A DNA stretch of 64,000 bases from Herpetosiphon giganteus (GCF_016907925.1 NZ_JAFBCZ010000001.1:62001-126000); one strand, 5' to 3'; numbered from the stretch's first letter, positions 19,668-28,636 are shown. Program-made: numbers and translations. The notes: a model not told the origin generated them from the sequence alone.

Positions 19668-19823
19668 ATGTTTCGTTCATTTTTTGCTAAAGAAGAAGGC
19701 CAAGGCTTGGTTGAATACGCTTTGATCCTCGCCTTGATCGCTATCGTCGTTATCGCTGTTTTGACCTTGCTTGGCAAGAACGTCAACAACAAATTGGGTA
19801 CCGTCGCTAGCGCCTTGAACTAG
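19668..19823 (+). CDS. flp: Flp/Fap-type pilin, copy 1
   Basis: A 51-residue prepilin with a short leader MFRSFFAKEEGQGLVEYALI. The class III motif, a processing site next to GQGLVEYAL with Glu at mature position 5 or so, is followed by one hydrophobic helix (residues 14-35) and a short tail ending TVASALN. Such pilins are cut by TadV/PilD-type peptidases and assembled by a Tad or type IV-like machine, none of which is in the window. AGGAG lies 7 bases before the ATG. The protein is identical to copy 2. Confidence 0.92.
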   Translation: MFRSFFAKEEGQGLVEYALILALIAIVVIAVLTLLGKNVNNKLGTVASALN

Positions 19824-19843
19824 TTCTTCTCCGAAGAATCTAC

Positions 19844-19871
19844 AAAACCAGCACCAATCGGTGCTGGTTTT
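19844..19871 (+). terminator. Terminator after pilin copy 1
   Basis: Perfect 12-base arms AAAACCAGCACC and GGTGCTGGTTTT around a 4-base loop, ending in a short T run. The same hairpin follows copy 2. Confidence 0.8.
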
Positions 19872-19978
19872 GCTTTTAACATTCTTATGGTCATGCCGTA
19901 GACTCTCCTAAGCCTCTGATTTATGCCATAACCCATGGTTGATTGAAACCCACCCCGATCGATAGTACCAACATCCTA

Positions 19979-20007
19979 TTGTCGTTAAGGCTTCGGTCAG
20001 ATATTAT
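19979..20007 (+). promoter_or_regulatory. Promoter of second pilin gene
   Basis: -35 TTGTCG at 19979-19984, a 17-base spacer, -10 TATTAT at 20002-20007. It is the duplicate of the promoter at 19597, with a changed spacer and one changed -10 base. Confidence 0.7.
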
Positions 20008-20049
20008 GCTCACATCGTAATTATTTTCTTTCTCTCAAGGAGAACCGCA

Positions 20050-20205
20050 ATGTTTCGTTCATTTTTTGCTAAAGAAGAAGGCCAAGGCTTGGTCGAGTAC
20101 GCTTTGATCCTCGCCTTGATCGCTATCGTCGTTATCGCTGTTTTGACCTTGCTTGGCAAGAACGTCAACAACAAATTGGGTACCGTCGCTAGCGCTTTGA
20201 ACTAG
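20050..20205 (+). CDS. flp: Flp/Fap-type pilin, copy 2
   Basis: A second 51-residue pilin gene, encoding the same protein as the copy at 19668, with only a few silent changes. The ribosome-binding site, leader, promoter and terminator are duplicated as well, 382 bases apart, so the unit arose by tandem duplication. It is probably transcribed separately from copy 1. Two identical genes may simply raise dosage of the major pilin. Confidence 0.92.
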   Translation: MFRSFFAKEEGQGLVEYALILALIAIVVIAVLTLLGKNVNNKLGTVASALN

Positions 20206-20225
20206 TTCTTCTCCGAAGAATCTAC

Positions 20226-20253
20226 AAAACCAGCACCAATCGGTGCTGGTTTT
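20226..20253 (+). terminator. Terminator after pilin copy 2
   Basis: Same 12-base perfect hairpin as at 19844 (AAAACCAGCACC arms, AATC loop), followed by T residues. Confidence 0.8.
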
Positions 20254-20311
20254 GTGTTTAACGACTTGTTCGCCAGCTCTACTTTCAGTCATTGACTGAT
20301 CGAAGCGATGC

Positions 20312-21172
20312 TTAACCGCGATAGAGCAACGCTAAGCGTTCGCGCGTCGCAGCTGGAATTGCCTCTGGTGCAGTCATTACTGCATGCGCCAATGCTGAAT
20401 GCGCTGGATAAACCGCCGCAGGATCGATCAGCGGAATTAAGGCAGCAATCGTGTTTTGGGCTGCCGTCACATTACGGTTGATAGTTTCGACAACCATAGC
20501 TGCAGTTACATTATCATGCTCGGGATGCCAGCAATCGTAATCGGTTACTAACGAAAGATTGGCATAGGCAATTTCCGCTTCACGGGCAAGCTTAGCCTCT
20601 GGCAATAAGGTCATGCCAATTATCGAGCAACCCCAACTGCGATATAGCTCCGACTCAGCTTTGGTCGAAAACTGCGGCCCTTCCATACAACAATAGGTGC
20701 CACCATCGTGCACAGTTGTGCCGCTTGCAGCATGCGCTGCTTGGCACACCAAAGCACTCAGATGGGGGCAAACTGGATCACCAAATGCCACATGCGCTAC
20801 AATTCCTTCGCCAAAAAAGGTCGCTGGGCGCACACCCTTCGTCCGATCAATCGCCTGATCAGGAATGACTAAATGGCCAGGCACCAATTCTTCGCGTAAG
20901 CTGCCAACCGCACTCACACCAAGAATAAAACGCACGCCCAATTGTTTGAGCGCATGAATATTAGCCCGATAGGGCACTTCTGAAGGCGTGAAGCGATGGC
21001 CACGACCATGGCGCGGCAAAAAGGCCACCCGTTGGTCAGCCAAATTGCCCACAATCACTGCATCGCTGGGTTCTCCAAATGGCGTAGTTAGTTGTATTTC
21101 GCTGCGGTCGGTCAATGCTTCCATCGCATAAAGCCCACTACCGCCAATAATTCCAATGCTAATTGGTTCCAT
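20312..21172 (-). CDS. mtnP: S-methyl-5'-thioadenosine phosphorylase
   Basis: Cleaves methylthioadenosine with phosphate to adenine and methylthioribose-1-phosphate in methionine salvage. The 286-residue product starts [20 protein letters not shown], has the phosphate-binding [21 protein letters not shown], and the substrate-site [15 protein letters not shown] and [16 protein letters not shown] that mark MTA-type trimeric phosphorylases. AGGAGG lies before the ATG. No other methionine salvage gene is adjacent. A related specificity (for example inosine-type) cannot be ruled out from sequence alone. Confidence 0.9.
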   Translation of the reverse strand: MEPISIGIIGGSGLYAMEALTDRSEIQLTTPFGEPSDAVIVGNLADQRVAFLPRHGRGHRFTPSEVPYRANIHALKQLGVRFILGVSAVGSLREELVPGHLVIPDQAIDRTKGVRPATFFGEGIVAHVAFGDPVCPHLSALVCQAAHAASGTTVHDGGTYCCMEGPQFSTKAESELYRSWGCSIIGMTLLPEAKLAREAEIAYANLSLVTDYDCWHPEHDNVTAAMVVETINRNVTAAQNTIAALIPLIDPAAVYPAHSALAHAVMTAPEAIPAATRERLALLYRG

Positions 21173-21219
21173 ACGCTACCTCCTGTTGTTTATTGGCCTA
21201 GTATAGCAGAGCACACACC

Positions 21220-21247
21220 AAAAGCCCCATCACCTAGGTGATAGGGC
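21220..21247 (-). terminator. Intrinsic terminator after the receiver gene
   Basis: On the minus strand, GCCCTATCACC pairs with GGTGATGGGGC (one mismatch), followed by TTTT. It lies 24 bases past the response regulator stop. Confidence 0.6.
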
Positions 21248-21270
21248 CAGCAATTATTGATCGATCAGGG

Positions 21271-21663
21271 CTACGCGCCTAACGCCAACTGTTTTTCATT
21301 TTTTTTTAGATACTGGGCCACTTTATTGACTAAAACTTCATAGTCGATGGGTTTTTCGAGATGATCGATACAGCCAGCAGCAGTCGCTCGCGATAGCTCG
21401 TTATAGGTTGTGTGGCCAGTCACCGCAATCACTGGAATATGTGAGTAGCGGCTTTCGGCTTTTAATTCGGCGGTTGCCGTCCAACCATCCTTAACTGGCA
21501 TCGCCATATCCATCAACACCAAATCGGGAGTTGTGTTGTGCACTTTATCAAGCGCATCTTGGCCATTGACGGCGCTAATCACGCTATAGCCATTCAACGA
21601 TAACATTTGTTGGAGCAAGAAGCGGTTATCGCCATTATCATCAACAACTAAAATCATCCCCAT
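21271..21663 (-). CDS. Single-domain response regulator (CheY-like receiver)
   Basis: A 130-residue stand-alone receiver domain. Acidic residues near 8-9 (VVDDN), the phosphoacceptor Asp52 in LVLMDMAMPVKDGW, Thr near 82 and the lysine in EKPIDYE are all present. There is no output domain, so it must act by protein contact or as a phosphorelay intermediate. AGGAGG lies 6 bases before the ATG. It is 26 bases after the kinase gene and is its likely partner. Confidence 0.92.
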   Translation of the reverse strand: MGMILVVDDNGDNRFLLQQMLSLNGYSVISAVNGQDALDKVHNTTPDLVLMDMAMPVKDGWTATAELKAESRYSHIPVIAVTGHTTYNELSRATAAGCIDHLEKPIDYEVLVNKVAQYLKKNEKQLALGA

Positions 21664-21689
21664 GGGAAGCCTCCTAAGTTGGTTGGGTA

Positions 21690-23363
21690 TCAGGCCACAA
21701 CGCTCGAACTAACCAATGGCGATGCTGCCATCACCAATGGCGATTCCGCTTGCGCTGGGCATTGAACAGGTATTTGCAATGTAAAGGTCGAGCCAACATT
21801 GGGGCAGCTTTCGACGTTGATTGTGCCACCAAGCATCGCTGCAAGTTGTTGACTCAGCGCCAAGCCCAAACCAGTCCCGCCATAGGTGCGGGTGGTCGAT
21901 TCGTCAGCTTGGACAAATGGCTTAAATAAGCGCCGTAATTGTTCGGGAGCCATGCCAATGCCAGTATCGCTAACCACAAAAACCAGCCATGGCTCGTTGG
22001 CTCGCTGTTCATCCCACACGCGCAGGGTTACAGTGCCAGCTTCGGTAAATTTAATCGCATTGCTCAACAAGTTGAATAAAATCTGGCGAATTTTGCCAGC
22101 ATCGCTATACACCACGCTGTTACTTGCAAAATCAGTGTTGAGTTGATCAAAGCGCGCTTCAGCAAGCGGCTGCACAATTCCCATCACTTCATCAACCAAG
22201 CTAGCAAGCTGCACTTCGCCAAGATCAAGATTCATCTTGCCATGCTCAATTTTGGAGAAATCGAGTACATTTGAAACCAGCGTCAGCAGATGTTTGCCCG
22301 CCAAACGAATCCGCTCCAGCTGCGGTAACACATCATCTTGGCCACGGGCTTTGGCTCCAAGATGCAGCAGCTGGGTATAACCCAAAATTGCGTTCAGCGG
22401 CGTGCGCAACTCGTGGCTCATGGTTGCCACAAACATACTTTTGGCTTGGCTAGCAGCTTCTGCTGCTGCCTGAGCGCGCAACGCAGTTTCCTCGGCCTGT
22501 TTGCGGCGAATAATATCTTCGGTTAGTTGTTGCTGTACATACAAACTTTCGGCCAGCTCAGCATTGCGCAGCTCAAGCATATCGCGATGTTCGCGCAGGC
22601 TGCGCACCATGCTGTTGAAGTTGTTGGCCAAGGTTTGCAGCTCGTCGCCGCCACCAACTTGAACCATCCGATCAAGATCGCCACCAGCGACCGCGACCGT
22701 GGCATCGGTCAACTTGCGAATTCGCCGCGCAGTGCGCGTCGCCAACAACAAGCCAATCGCGCCTGAGAGCAGCACAGTAAAGGCAATTTGGCCATAAATC
22801 ACCAATCGCGATGATTCAAAAGTTTGCCCAACCGAAGCCAAAGCGTTGTTAGCTTGATTTTGGCTCAGCTGGCCCAAAATATCGGTTGCACTCAGCACAT
22901 CTTCGTAGTAGGGATTAAGCCGATTGAGCACTGGCTGAACGCTGCCAGTATTGCCGAGTCGGGCAGTTGGCAAAAATTGCTCATTCGTCGCTTGGACAAA
23001 ACGCTGCCACGCCATGGAGACAGCATTGAGCGTTTCGCCTTCGACCATGCTGGTATCAAGCTGTTGGTATGCAGTGAAGGCCGTGCGCATATCTTGCTCA
23101 AGCGTTTGCATTTCACCTTCGATACGCGCTTTATCGGCAACACTGTTGTTGATAATATATTCAAGCTGCAAGGCATGATATTTGGTGCTAATAAAATTAA
23201 TTCGATCGCTCAAATCAAGCGAAGGAATGGTAATTTGTTCGATCATCGAGGCTTTTTGGAAAACGCTGCTAAAGCCATTTAACGCAAAAATGCCCAAGGC
23301 GATCATGAGGGCCAAATCGAGGGCAATTGAACCAAGCAATTTTGTGCGAAACGAAAGCCGCAT
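21690..23363 (-). CDS. Membrane sensor histidine kinase (HAMP-HisKA-HATPase)
   Basis: A 557-residue kinase. One membrane span at about residues 9-30, an extracytoplasmic helical sensor of the four-helix-bundle type (about 31-188), a second span at 189-208, HAMP 208-260, a coiled coil, then HisKA with His317 in FVATMSHELRTPLNAILGY, and HATPase with NLLSNAIKFTEAG and DTGIGM boxes. It begins 2 bases after the binding-protein gene and is followed by a receiver gene, so the three form one operon. The substrate-binding lipoprotein upstream is a plausible signal partner. Confidence 0.93.
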   Translation of the reverse strand: MRLSFRTKLLGSIALDLALMIALGIFALNGFSSVFQKASMIEQITIPSLDLSDRINFISTKYHALQLEYIINNSVADKARIEGEMQTLEQDMRTAFTAYQQLDTSMVEGETLNAVSMAWQRFVQATNEQFLPTARLGNTGSVQPVLNRLNPYYEDVLSATDILGQLSQNQANNALASVGQTFESSRLVIYGQIAFTVLLSGAIGLLLATRTARRIRKLTDATVAVAGGDLDRMVQVGGGDELQTLANNFNSMVRSLREHRDMLELRNAELAESLYVQQQLTEDIIRRKQAEETALRAQAAAEAASQAKSMFVATMSHELRTPLNAILGYTQLLHLGAKARGQDDVLPQLERIRLAGKHLLTLVSNVLDFSKIEHGKMNLDLGEVQLASLVDEVMGIVQPLAEARFDQLNTDFASNSVVYSDAGKIRQILFNLLSNAIKFTEAGTVTLRVWDEQRANEPWLVFVVSDTGIGMAPEQLRRLFKPFVQADESTTRTYGGTGLGLALSQQLAAMLGGTINVESCPNVGSTFTLQIPVQCPAQAESPLVMAASPLVSSSVVA

Positions 23364-23365
23364 TG

Positions 23366-24445
23366 CTACTCTCCCTCTAGCTCAAGCAAGCGTTCAATCG
23401 AAACCCCAATTTGCGAGCCACCCTCGAACATCGAGCCAAGTTTGCGTTGTTGCACCCGCTCTTGGGCAAATTGATAAGCGCGGGTTGGCAAGGGCACATA
23501 TTTCACCGCAGCCACCACGCGCGGTAAATCGCTCAGGTAAAAATCAACAAAGGCAGCAACTTCGGCCCGATCCAAGGCATCGGCGCGAACATAGATAAAA
23601 ATTGGCCGTGAAAGCGGCTGATATGAGCCATCGGCAATTGTTTGCTCGGAAGGCAACACACAGCCATTGCCTGCATCGATTGCGACCAATTTCAAGCTAT
23701 TTTGGTATTCGCGATAGTAGGCATAGCCGAAATAACCCAAGCCATTGGGATCGCCAGCAATATCTTGGGCAATCAAATAATCGTCTTCGCTGCTGATCAC
23801 ATCGCTACGGCTTGAGCCTTCGCTGCCAACAATCGCGCTGGTAAAATAATCAAAGGTGCCTGAATCTTGGCCAGCGCCATACAATTGCACGGTTGTGGTT
23901 GGCCAAGTCGCACGAACCATGTTCCAAGCAGTGATGGTATTGGTTGCTGCTGGTTGCCAAAGCGTGTTCAGCTCCGCTAGCGTAATACATTCGAGCCAGG
24001 TATTATTGGGGTTGGTAACTAACGAAAGGCCATCAAAGGCCACAGGAATTTCGACAAAATCAATCTGATTAGCGGCACACTCGGCGGCTTCGCTTTGTTT
24101 GATTGGCCGCGAAGCATCGGAGATTGCCGTTTCTCCAGCACAAAACTTCTTAAACCCGCCACCAGTGCCGCTTACGCCTAATTGCACTTGTACATTGGGC
24201 GCAATATGGGCAAAATCACGCGCAATTGCTTCGGTAATGGGAAACACCGTACTTGAGCCATCGATCACAATTGAGCCGCGCAACGTAGGGTTGGCGGTTA
24301 CTGCAGGCGACGGGGTTGCTTGCGCGAGCGTCGTTGGTGGGGGAGTCGCGGTTGCGGGGAGGCTTGTAGCCGTTGGTTGGGCGGTGTTTGCACCACAGCC
24401 AGCCAGCGTCAATAGGCAGCAAAGCAAAAGAAATCGTTGTAGCAC
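23366..24445 (-). CDS. PstS-like phosphate-binding lipoprotein
   Basis: A 359-residue lipoprotein with signal peptide and lipobox LAGC (Cys17), a threonine- and proline-rich linker, then a PBP-like domain beginning [19 protein letters not shown]. The [15 protein letters not shown] stretch is the phosphate-binding pattern of PstS. I place the start at GTG 24445 with GGAG 7 bases upstream; a TTG at 24460 is the alternative. No pstCAB or phoU genes are adjacent. It leads directly into a kinase gene, so sensing rather than uptake is likely (inference). Confidence 0.85.
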   Translation of the reverse strand: MLQRFLLLCCLLTLAGCGANTAQPTATSLPATATPPPTTLAQATPSPAVTANPTLRGSIVIDGSSTVFPITEAIARDFAHIAPNVQVQLGVSGTGGGFKKFCAGETAISDASRPIKQSEAAECAANQIDFVEIPVAFDGLSLVTNPNNTWLECITLAELNTLWQPAATNTITAWNMVRATWPTTTVQLYGAGQDSGTFDYFTSAIVGSEGSSRSDVISSEDDYLIAQDIAGDPNGLGYFGYAYYREYQNSLKLVAIDAGNGCVLPSEQTIADGSYQPLSRPIFIYVRADALDRAEVAAFVDFYLSDLPRVVAAVKYVPLPTRAYQFAQERVQQRKLGSMFEGGSQIGVSIERLLELEGE

Positions 24446-24546
24446 AGCCACACTCCACAAACTATACAGCTTGTAGGGTAGTAGCCAAATGTTAAGTGTT
24501 GGTCATATCGAGGTTAAGAATCGGCAAAATGACGATGTGATCCATT

Positions 24547-24664
24547 CCCTCACCCCCAGCCCCCTCTCCCACTGGACGCGGGCGAGGGGAGCACCCGTTT
24601 TTACCAACGAATTCCCTCACCCCAACCCCTCTCCCGTTCGACGGAAGAGGGATTGGGGTGAGGG
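24547..24664. repeat. GC-rich nested palindrome repeat, locus 1
   Basis: CCCTCACCCCCAGCCCC and CCCTCACCCCAACCCC words on the left match GGGGTGAGGG at the right end, with CTCTCCC/GAGGG pairs inside. Related copies are at 36094 and 50789. It sits between the binding protein and the cupredoxin gene, and could act as a transcription barrier for the latter. Confidence 0.7.
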
Positions 24665-24693
24665 AATCGTAAACTATCGACCTAGTATTTTGC

Positions 24694-25176
24694 TTACTTG
24701 ACGGTCAACGTACCCTTCATGCCAGCGGTGTAGTGAGCAGGATAGGTACAGATAAAGCTATAGGTACCTGGTTGCAGGCTCACAGTAAAGGTATCGCTTG
24801 CGCCAGTTGCAATCGTTTTGCTATGGCCCAACGATTTGTCGGCTGGTGGCAAGAAGTCGGGAGCTGAAGCCATTGAGGCATCAACTGCTGGTTGTTCGTC
24901 GCCAGCTTTGACAATGACCACGTTGTGGGCCAAAGCACCTGGGTTATTGAACGTAACGGTTACTTCGCCAGCAGCTGCTTCAACTGCGGTGGTTTTATAG
25001 GCCAAGGTGCCACCATCAGCGGCATCGATTGTCACTGCTGAGCCACCGCCCCCGGTGCTTGGTGCGCTGGTTGCAGCGCCGTTATTTGTAGTTGGGGCTG
25101 GAGTTGCTTTTTCTTCGCCACAAGCGGCTAAAGTCAGTGAAACGACGAGCAAGAGTGCAAAACTCAACTTCTTCAC
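24694..25176 (-). CDS. Lipoprotein cupredoxin (auracyanin/plastocyanin-like blue copper protein)
   Basis: A 160-residue lipoprotein with lipobox LAAC (Cys19), a flexible threonine/alanine/glycine linker to about residue 46, then a cupredoxin domain. The type I copper ligands are visible: His84 (ALAHNVVIV), Cys143, His148 and Met153 in FICTYPAHYTAGM. It is probably a membrane-anchored electron carrier on the outer side. Auracyanins of Chloroflexus have the same layout; the redox partner here is unknown. ATG start with AAAGGA upstream. Confidence 0.9.
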   Translation of the reverse strand: MKKLSFALLLVVSLTLAACGEEKATPAPTTNNGAATSAPSTGGGGSAVTIDAADGGTLAYKTTAVEAAAGEVTVTFNNPGALAHNVVIVKAGDEQPAVDASMASAPDFLPPADKSLGHSKTIATGASDTFTVSLQPGTYSFICTYPAHYTAGMKGTLTVK

Positions 25177-25488
25177 AGAAGCATCCTTTCAAATGTTATC
25201 ATTAAAACAACCGTTGGCGTTATGGCAACGGCTGGAAGGCTCACATTGAGTATACCATCCCCCCATGGGGCTGGGTATCAGGTATTAACCTGATTGTAGA
25301 AATAAGCACAAGGATTTGCTAATTTTCTAGCTTGGGTTAAGCCTGCGCAGCTTCATCGTTTCTTCATAGCTTAACTATGGTGAGAATTGGCTTAAACGCA
25401 GCTAAAAAAGCAGGTTTTTGGCCCAAGGTTATGGTATTATCCACAACAGAAAGCTTGGGCTACCCGTTGTTGACGTGCGAGGTTCACC
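25177..25488. other. Divergent intergenic region between cupredoxin and moxR
   Basis: A 312-base region with no gene. It must hold the promoters of both flanking genes. I can point only to the extended -10 and DnaA-box-like site near 25432-25445. The rest shows no repeat or structure that I recognise. Confidence 0.5.
25432..25445 (+). promoter_or_regulatory. Extended -10 with overlapping DnaA-box-like site upstream of moxR
   Basis: TGGTATTAT (an extended -10) at 25432-25440 overlaps a perfect TTATCCACA at 25437-25445. No clear -35 is seen, as expected of an extended -10. The DnaA box may be chance, being a single site. Confidence 0.4.
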
Positions 25489-26466
25489 TTGGAAACAAAT
25501 AGTAGCGATGTACGCCGCGCAGGCGAGGCCTTGCAAAGCCTCGTTGGTGAAGTAGGAAAAATTGTTGTTGGGCAGCGGGCCTTAGCTGAACGCATCTTGA
25601 TTGGTTTGTTGGCCAATGGTCACTTATTAATTGAAGGTGTGCCAGGTTTGGCCAAAACCTTGATGGTCAAAAGTATGGCCGAAGGGATTCATGCCCAATT
25701 TGAACGGATTCAGTTTACCCCCGATTTGTTGCCTGGCGACTTGATTGGGACGCAAATTTACAATCAACGAACTGGCGATTTTTCAATTAAAAAAGGGCCG
25801 ATTTTTACCAACTTTTTGCTGGCCGACGAAATTAACCGTGCGCCGGCCAAAGTGCAAAGCGCCTTGCTCGAAGCCATGCAAGAGCGCCAAGTGACAATTG
25901 GCTCGGATACCTTTAAATTGCCCCACCCATATTTGGTGATGGCAACCCAAAACCCAATCGAAAACGATGGAACCTACCCCTTGCCAGAAGCGCAAGTTGA
26001 CCGTTTTATGCTCAAAGTTGTGGTCGATTACCCTACCCGCGAAGAGGAATACGAAATTCTCAATCGCATGACTGGGGCCAGCACACCCAAAATGAGCACA
26101 ACCATGACGATCGAAGAGCTTGATAACGCGCGCAAGATTTTCCATCAAATTTATATTGACGATCGGGTCAAACATTATATTTTGGATTTGGTGTTTGCCA
26201 CCCGTAAGCCAGAGCAATATGGCTTGGCCCAAATCAAGCCCTACATCGAATTTGGTGCATCGCCACGGGCAACTATCTTTATGACCTTGGCCGCCAAAGG
26301 CGCTGCCTTCTTGCAAGGCCGCGCCTATGTCACGCCCGATGATGTTAAGCACATGGCCTTGGATGTGTTGCGCCACCGCTTGATTGCAACCTATGAAGCA
26401 GAAGCCGAAAATATCACGTCGGAAAACTTGGTCGCCCAAATTCTCAATCGCGTGCGGGTGCCGTAG
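25489..26466 (+). CDS. moxR: MoxR-family AAA+ ATPase
   Basis: A 325-residue AAA+ chaperone. Walker A at residues 50-57 (GVPGLAKT), Walker B LADEIN with Asp113-Glu114, then the MoxR-typical PAKVQSALLEAMQERQVTIG, sensor 1 ATQNPIEN, the arginine in AQVDRFMLK, and a helical lid. Start is TTG with GAGGT 5 bases upstream, since no ATG fits. It heads an operon with DUF58 and VWA proteins, a classical MoxR neighbourhood where the ATPase is thought to load or remodel VWA protein complexes. Confidence 0.94.
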   Translation: METNSSDVRRAGEALQSLVGEVGKIVVGQRALAERILIGLLANGHLLIEGVPGLAKTLMVKSMAEGIHAQFERIQFTPDLLPGDLIGTQIYNQRTGDFSIKKGPIFTNFLLADEINRAPAKVQSALLEAMQERQVTIGSDTFKLPHPYLVMATQNPIENDGTYPLPEAQVDRFMLKVVVDYPTREEEYEILNRMTGASTPKMSTTMTIEELDNARKIFHQIYIDDRVKHYILDLVFATRKPEQYGLAQIKPYIEFGASPRATIFMTLAAKGAAFLQGRAYVTPDDVKHMALDVLRHRLIATYEAEAENITSENLVAQILNRVRVP

Positions 26467-26633
26467 AACATAGAACATAGAGCATAGAGCATAGGGATCA
26501 GGATTCAGGGGTCAGAGACTAGTAAGGAACTGACATCGGATTTTGGGGTATGAAACCTTCGCGTGCTTCGTGATCTTAGCGGTTCCAAGCTTCGTGCACT
26601 TCGTGTCCTTCGTGGATCAATTGCGGATACATC
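26467..26633. repeat. Dispersed low-complexity repeats between moxR and the DUF58 gene
   Basis: Words of the families GAACATAGAACATAGAGCAT, GGGGTCAGAG and CTTCGTGTCCTTCGTGGA fill this 167-base gap. The same words occur in other gaps. They seem to be insertions within an operon that is otherwise tight. Confidence 0.65.
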
Positions 26634-27521
26634 ATGAACTTACAAGAACTCATGCGCCAAGTGCGCTTCATTGAATTGAAAACGACCAAGTTGGTAACTG
26701 GTGTGTTTGCTGGCATGTATATGAGCAGCTTCAAGGGGCGTGGCGTTGAGTTCGATGAAATTCGCGAATACGAACCTGGCGATGATGTCCGCGCGATCGA
26801 TTGGAATGTGACCGCGCGCACAGGCCGTCCGTTTATCAAACGCTTTGTTGAAGAGCGCGAGATGACTGTGATGCTGCTGGTTGATATGAGCGCTTCGGCA
26901 GACTTCGGCACAACCCGCAAACTCAAACGCGAGCTAGAAGCAGAATTGTGCGCAACCTTGGCCTTTTCGGCAGTGCGCAACAACGATCGCGTGGGCATGC
27001 TGTTGTTTACCGAAGAAGTTGAGCGCTTTGTGCCACCGCGCAAAGGCCGCAACCATGTGATGCAAATTGTGCGCTCGCTGCTTACCATCGATCCCAAACA
27101 TCGCGGCACCAACATTACCAAAGCCTTGGATTACCTGAATAATGTGGTCGAAGGCAAAGCCTTGGTGTTTATCATCTCGGATTTTCGTTCGTTGGACAAT
27201 TGGATTCGCCCGTTGCGGATTACTGCTCGTCGCCATGATGTGGTGGCGGTTCGGGTTGAAGACCCACGCGAACGCAAATTGCCCAAAGTTGGCTTGGTGC
27301 GATTGCAAGATGCAGAAACCGGCCAAGAGTTAGTTGTCGATTTGCGCAACGAAAAATTACGCACCATGTTTGAACAACAAGCAGAAGCCCAGCATCAAAG
27401 CCATGTGGCCGAGCTGCGCGCGCTTGGCGTTGATCATATGAGTTTACAAACCGATGGACGCTATGCTGATTCATTGCAAAGCTTCTTTAATCGGCGGATG
27501 AAACGCCGTGAACGCGGCTAG
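26634..27521 (+). CDS. DUF58 domain protein
   Basis: A 295-residue protein with the DUF58 core: FKGRGVEFDEIREYEPGDDVR, then RAIDWNVTARTGRPFIKRFVEE near residues 50-75, followed by a VWA-like fold with LLVDMSAS (DxSxS metal-site type). DUF58 proteins are soluble partners of MoxR ATPases. No strong ribosome-binding site is seen before the ATG. It is followed by a membrane protein gene 10 bases downstream. Confidence 0.93.
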   Translation: MNLQELMRQVRFIELKTTKLVTGVFAGMYMSSFKGRGVEFDEIREYEPGDDVRAIDWNVTARTGRPFIKRFVEEREMTVMLLVDMSASADFGTTRKLKRELEAELCATLAFSAVRNNDRVGMLLFTEEVERFVPPRKGRNHVMQIVRSLLTIDPKHRGTNITKALDYLNNVVEGKALVFIISDFRSLDNWIRPLRITARRHDVVAVRVEDPRERKLPKVGLVRLQDAETGQELVVDLRNEKLRTMFEQQAEAQHQSHVAELRALGVDHMSLQTDGRYADSLQSFFNRRMKRRERG

Positions 27522-27531
27522 AGGAACAGCT

Positions 27532-28452
27532 ATGGCAAAATTGTGGTGGTTATTAGGATTAAGTTGTTTGCTCTGGATTGCGCCGGTCGCAGCCGCCGAG
27601 CCAGCCGTAGCCGTGCGCGCCCAACTCAACCGCACCAAAATTACGGTTGGCGATTTGGTCGAGTACGAATTGCAAGTGACCACGCCCAACGGCTTTAAAA
27701 GCGAACTTCCAGCCATGCCAACCAAAACCTTTGGCGAATGGGAAGTGCGCGAGTGTGCGCCCTTGAGCGAAACAACCGTCGCCGAGGGGCTGCGCCAAGG
27801 CTGGCGCTGTCAATTAACCAACTGGGATGTGGGCATTCATGCCTTTCCAACTCAATTGGTCAAAATAACCAACCCCGATGGAAGCACTGGCCGCGCCAAT
27901 ACACAGCCAGTCAGCGTCGAAGTGGCTTCGGTGCTTGATGAAAATGCCCAAGATATTAAACCATTGAAACCACAATTGATTATGAATGAACAAGCAAATT
28001 ATTTATTGATCATCGGGCTTTCGTTGTTGGCAGTGTTGGTTGCTGGCTTTGCAGTGTGGGCCATTAACTACTTCCGCAAACATCGCCCAGTGCCCGTGCC
28101 AGCCGCCGTCCCGCAGCCTGTCCGCGATCCATTTGGCATCGCCATGGCCGAGCTTGAGCGAATTCGCGGCTTAGGTTTGATCGATCAAGGCCGAATTGTT
28201 GAGCATTATGCCTTGATTGCTGATGTGCTGCGAACCTTCATTACCGATCGGTTCTCGGTACCTGCGCTAGAGCGAACCACGAATGAAGTGCGTTTGGCGC
28301 TCTCGCATCCAAGCATGCAACAACGCCGCGATCAATTATTGATTTTGTTGGCTGAATCCGATGGCGTGAAATTTGCCCGCCAATTGCCAAACCCAATCGA
28401 AGCCCACGCCATGATCGATAATGCCCGCCAAGCAATTTTGGCAACACGCTGA
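27532..28452 (+). CDS. BatD-like membrane protein
   Basis: A 306-residue protein. Signal peptide to about residue 22 (WIAPVAAAEP), a periplasmic beta-rich domain that opens like BatD/BamD oxygen-tolerance proteins (VRAQLNRTKITVGDLVEYEL), one membrane span at about 155-177 (LLIIGLSLLAVLVAGFAVWA), then a cytoplasmic helical domain. ATG at 27532 is set by GAGGA 6 bases upstream. Between a DUF58 gene and two VWA genes it fills the BatD place of the operon. The assignment rests mainly on context and layout. Confidence 0.72.
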   Translation: MAKLWWLLGLSCLLWIAPVAAAEPAVAVRAQLNRTKITVGDLVEYELQVTTPNGFKSELPAMPTKTFGEWEVRECAPLSETTVAEGLRQGWRCQLTNWDVGIHAFPTQLVKITNPDGSTGRANTQPVSVEVASVLDENAQDIKPLKPQLIMNEQANYLLIIGLSLLAVLVAGFAVWAINYFRKHRPVPVPAAVPQPVRDPFGIAMAELERIRGLGLIDQGRIVEHYALIADVLRTFITDRFSVPALERTTNEVRLALSHPSMQQRRDQLLILLAESDGVKFARQLPNPIEAHAMIDNARQAILATR

Positions 28453-28625
28453 ACGAAAGGATGAAGGATGAATTATGAGGGATGAAAACGAAAGGATGAA
28501 GGATGAATTATGAGGATGAAAATATATTGATTGAGATACGATTTAAATTATTTGACGATTGATCGACGGTACAGGTTATGAAGATGGTTCATTCATCCTT
28601 CATCCCTCATCCCTCATCCTTAGAT
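28453..28625. repeat. Dispersed repeats within the bat-type operon
   Basis: Repeated copies of AAGGATGAAGGATGAATT and, in the other orientation, TTCATCCCTCATCCCTCAT. They make up most of the 184-base gap between the BatD-like and BatA-like genes. The two orientations could pair into a hairpin. Confidence 0.7.
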
Positions 28626-28636
28626 TAGAGTTGCTT

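Noticed and set aside
20059-20292. Antisense frame over the second pilin
   Set aside because: It exists only because the pilin codons lack stops on the other strand; the mirror frame over copy 1 is broken.
25783-26478. Long open frame (231 codons) antisense to moxR
   Set aside because: Its composition and odd residues mirror the codon pattern of moxR; no ribosome site or family match. moxR has all AAA+ motifs.
28559-28636. Upstream extension of the BatA-like protein
   Set aside because: The extra residues come from the repeat block; the membrane-type N-terminus begins at 28637.
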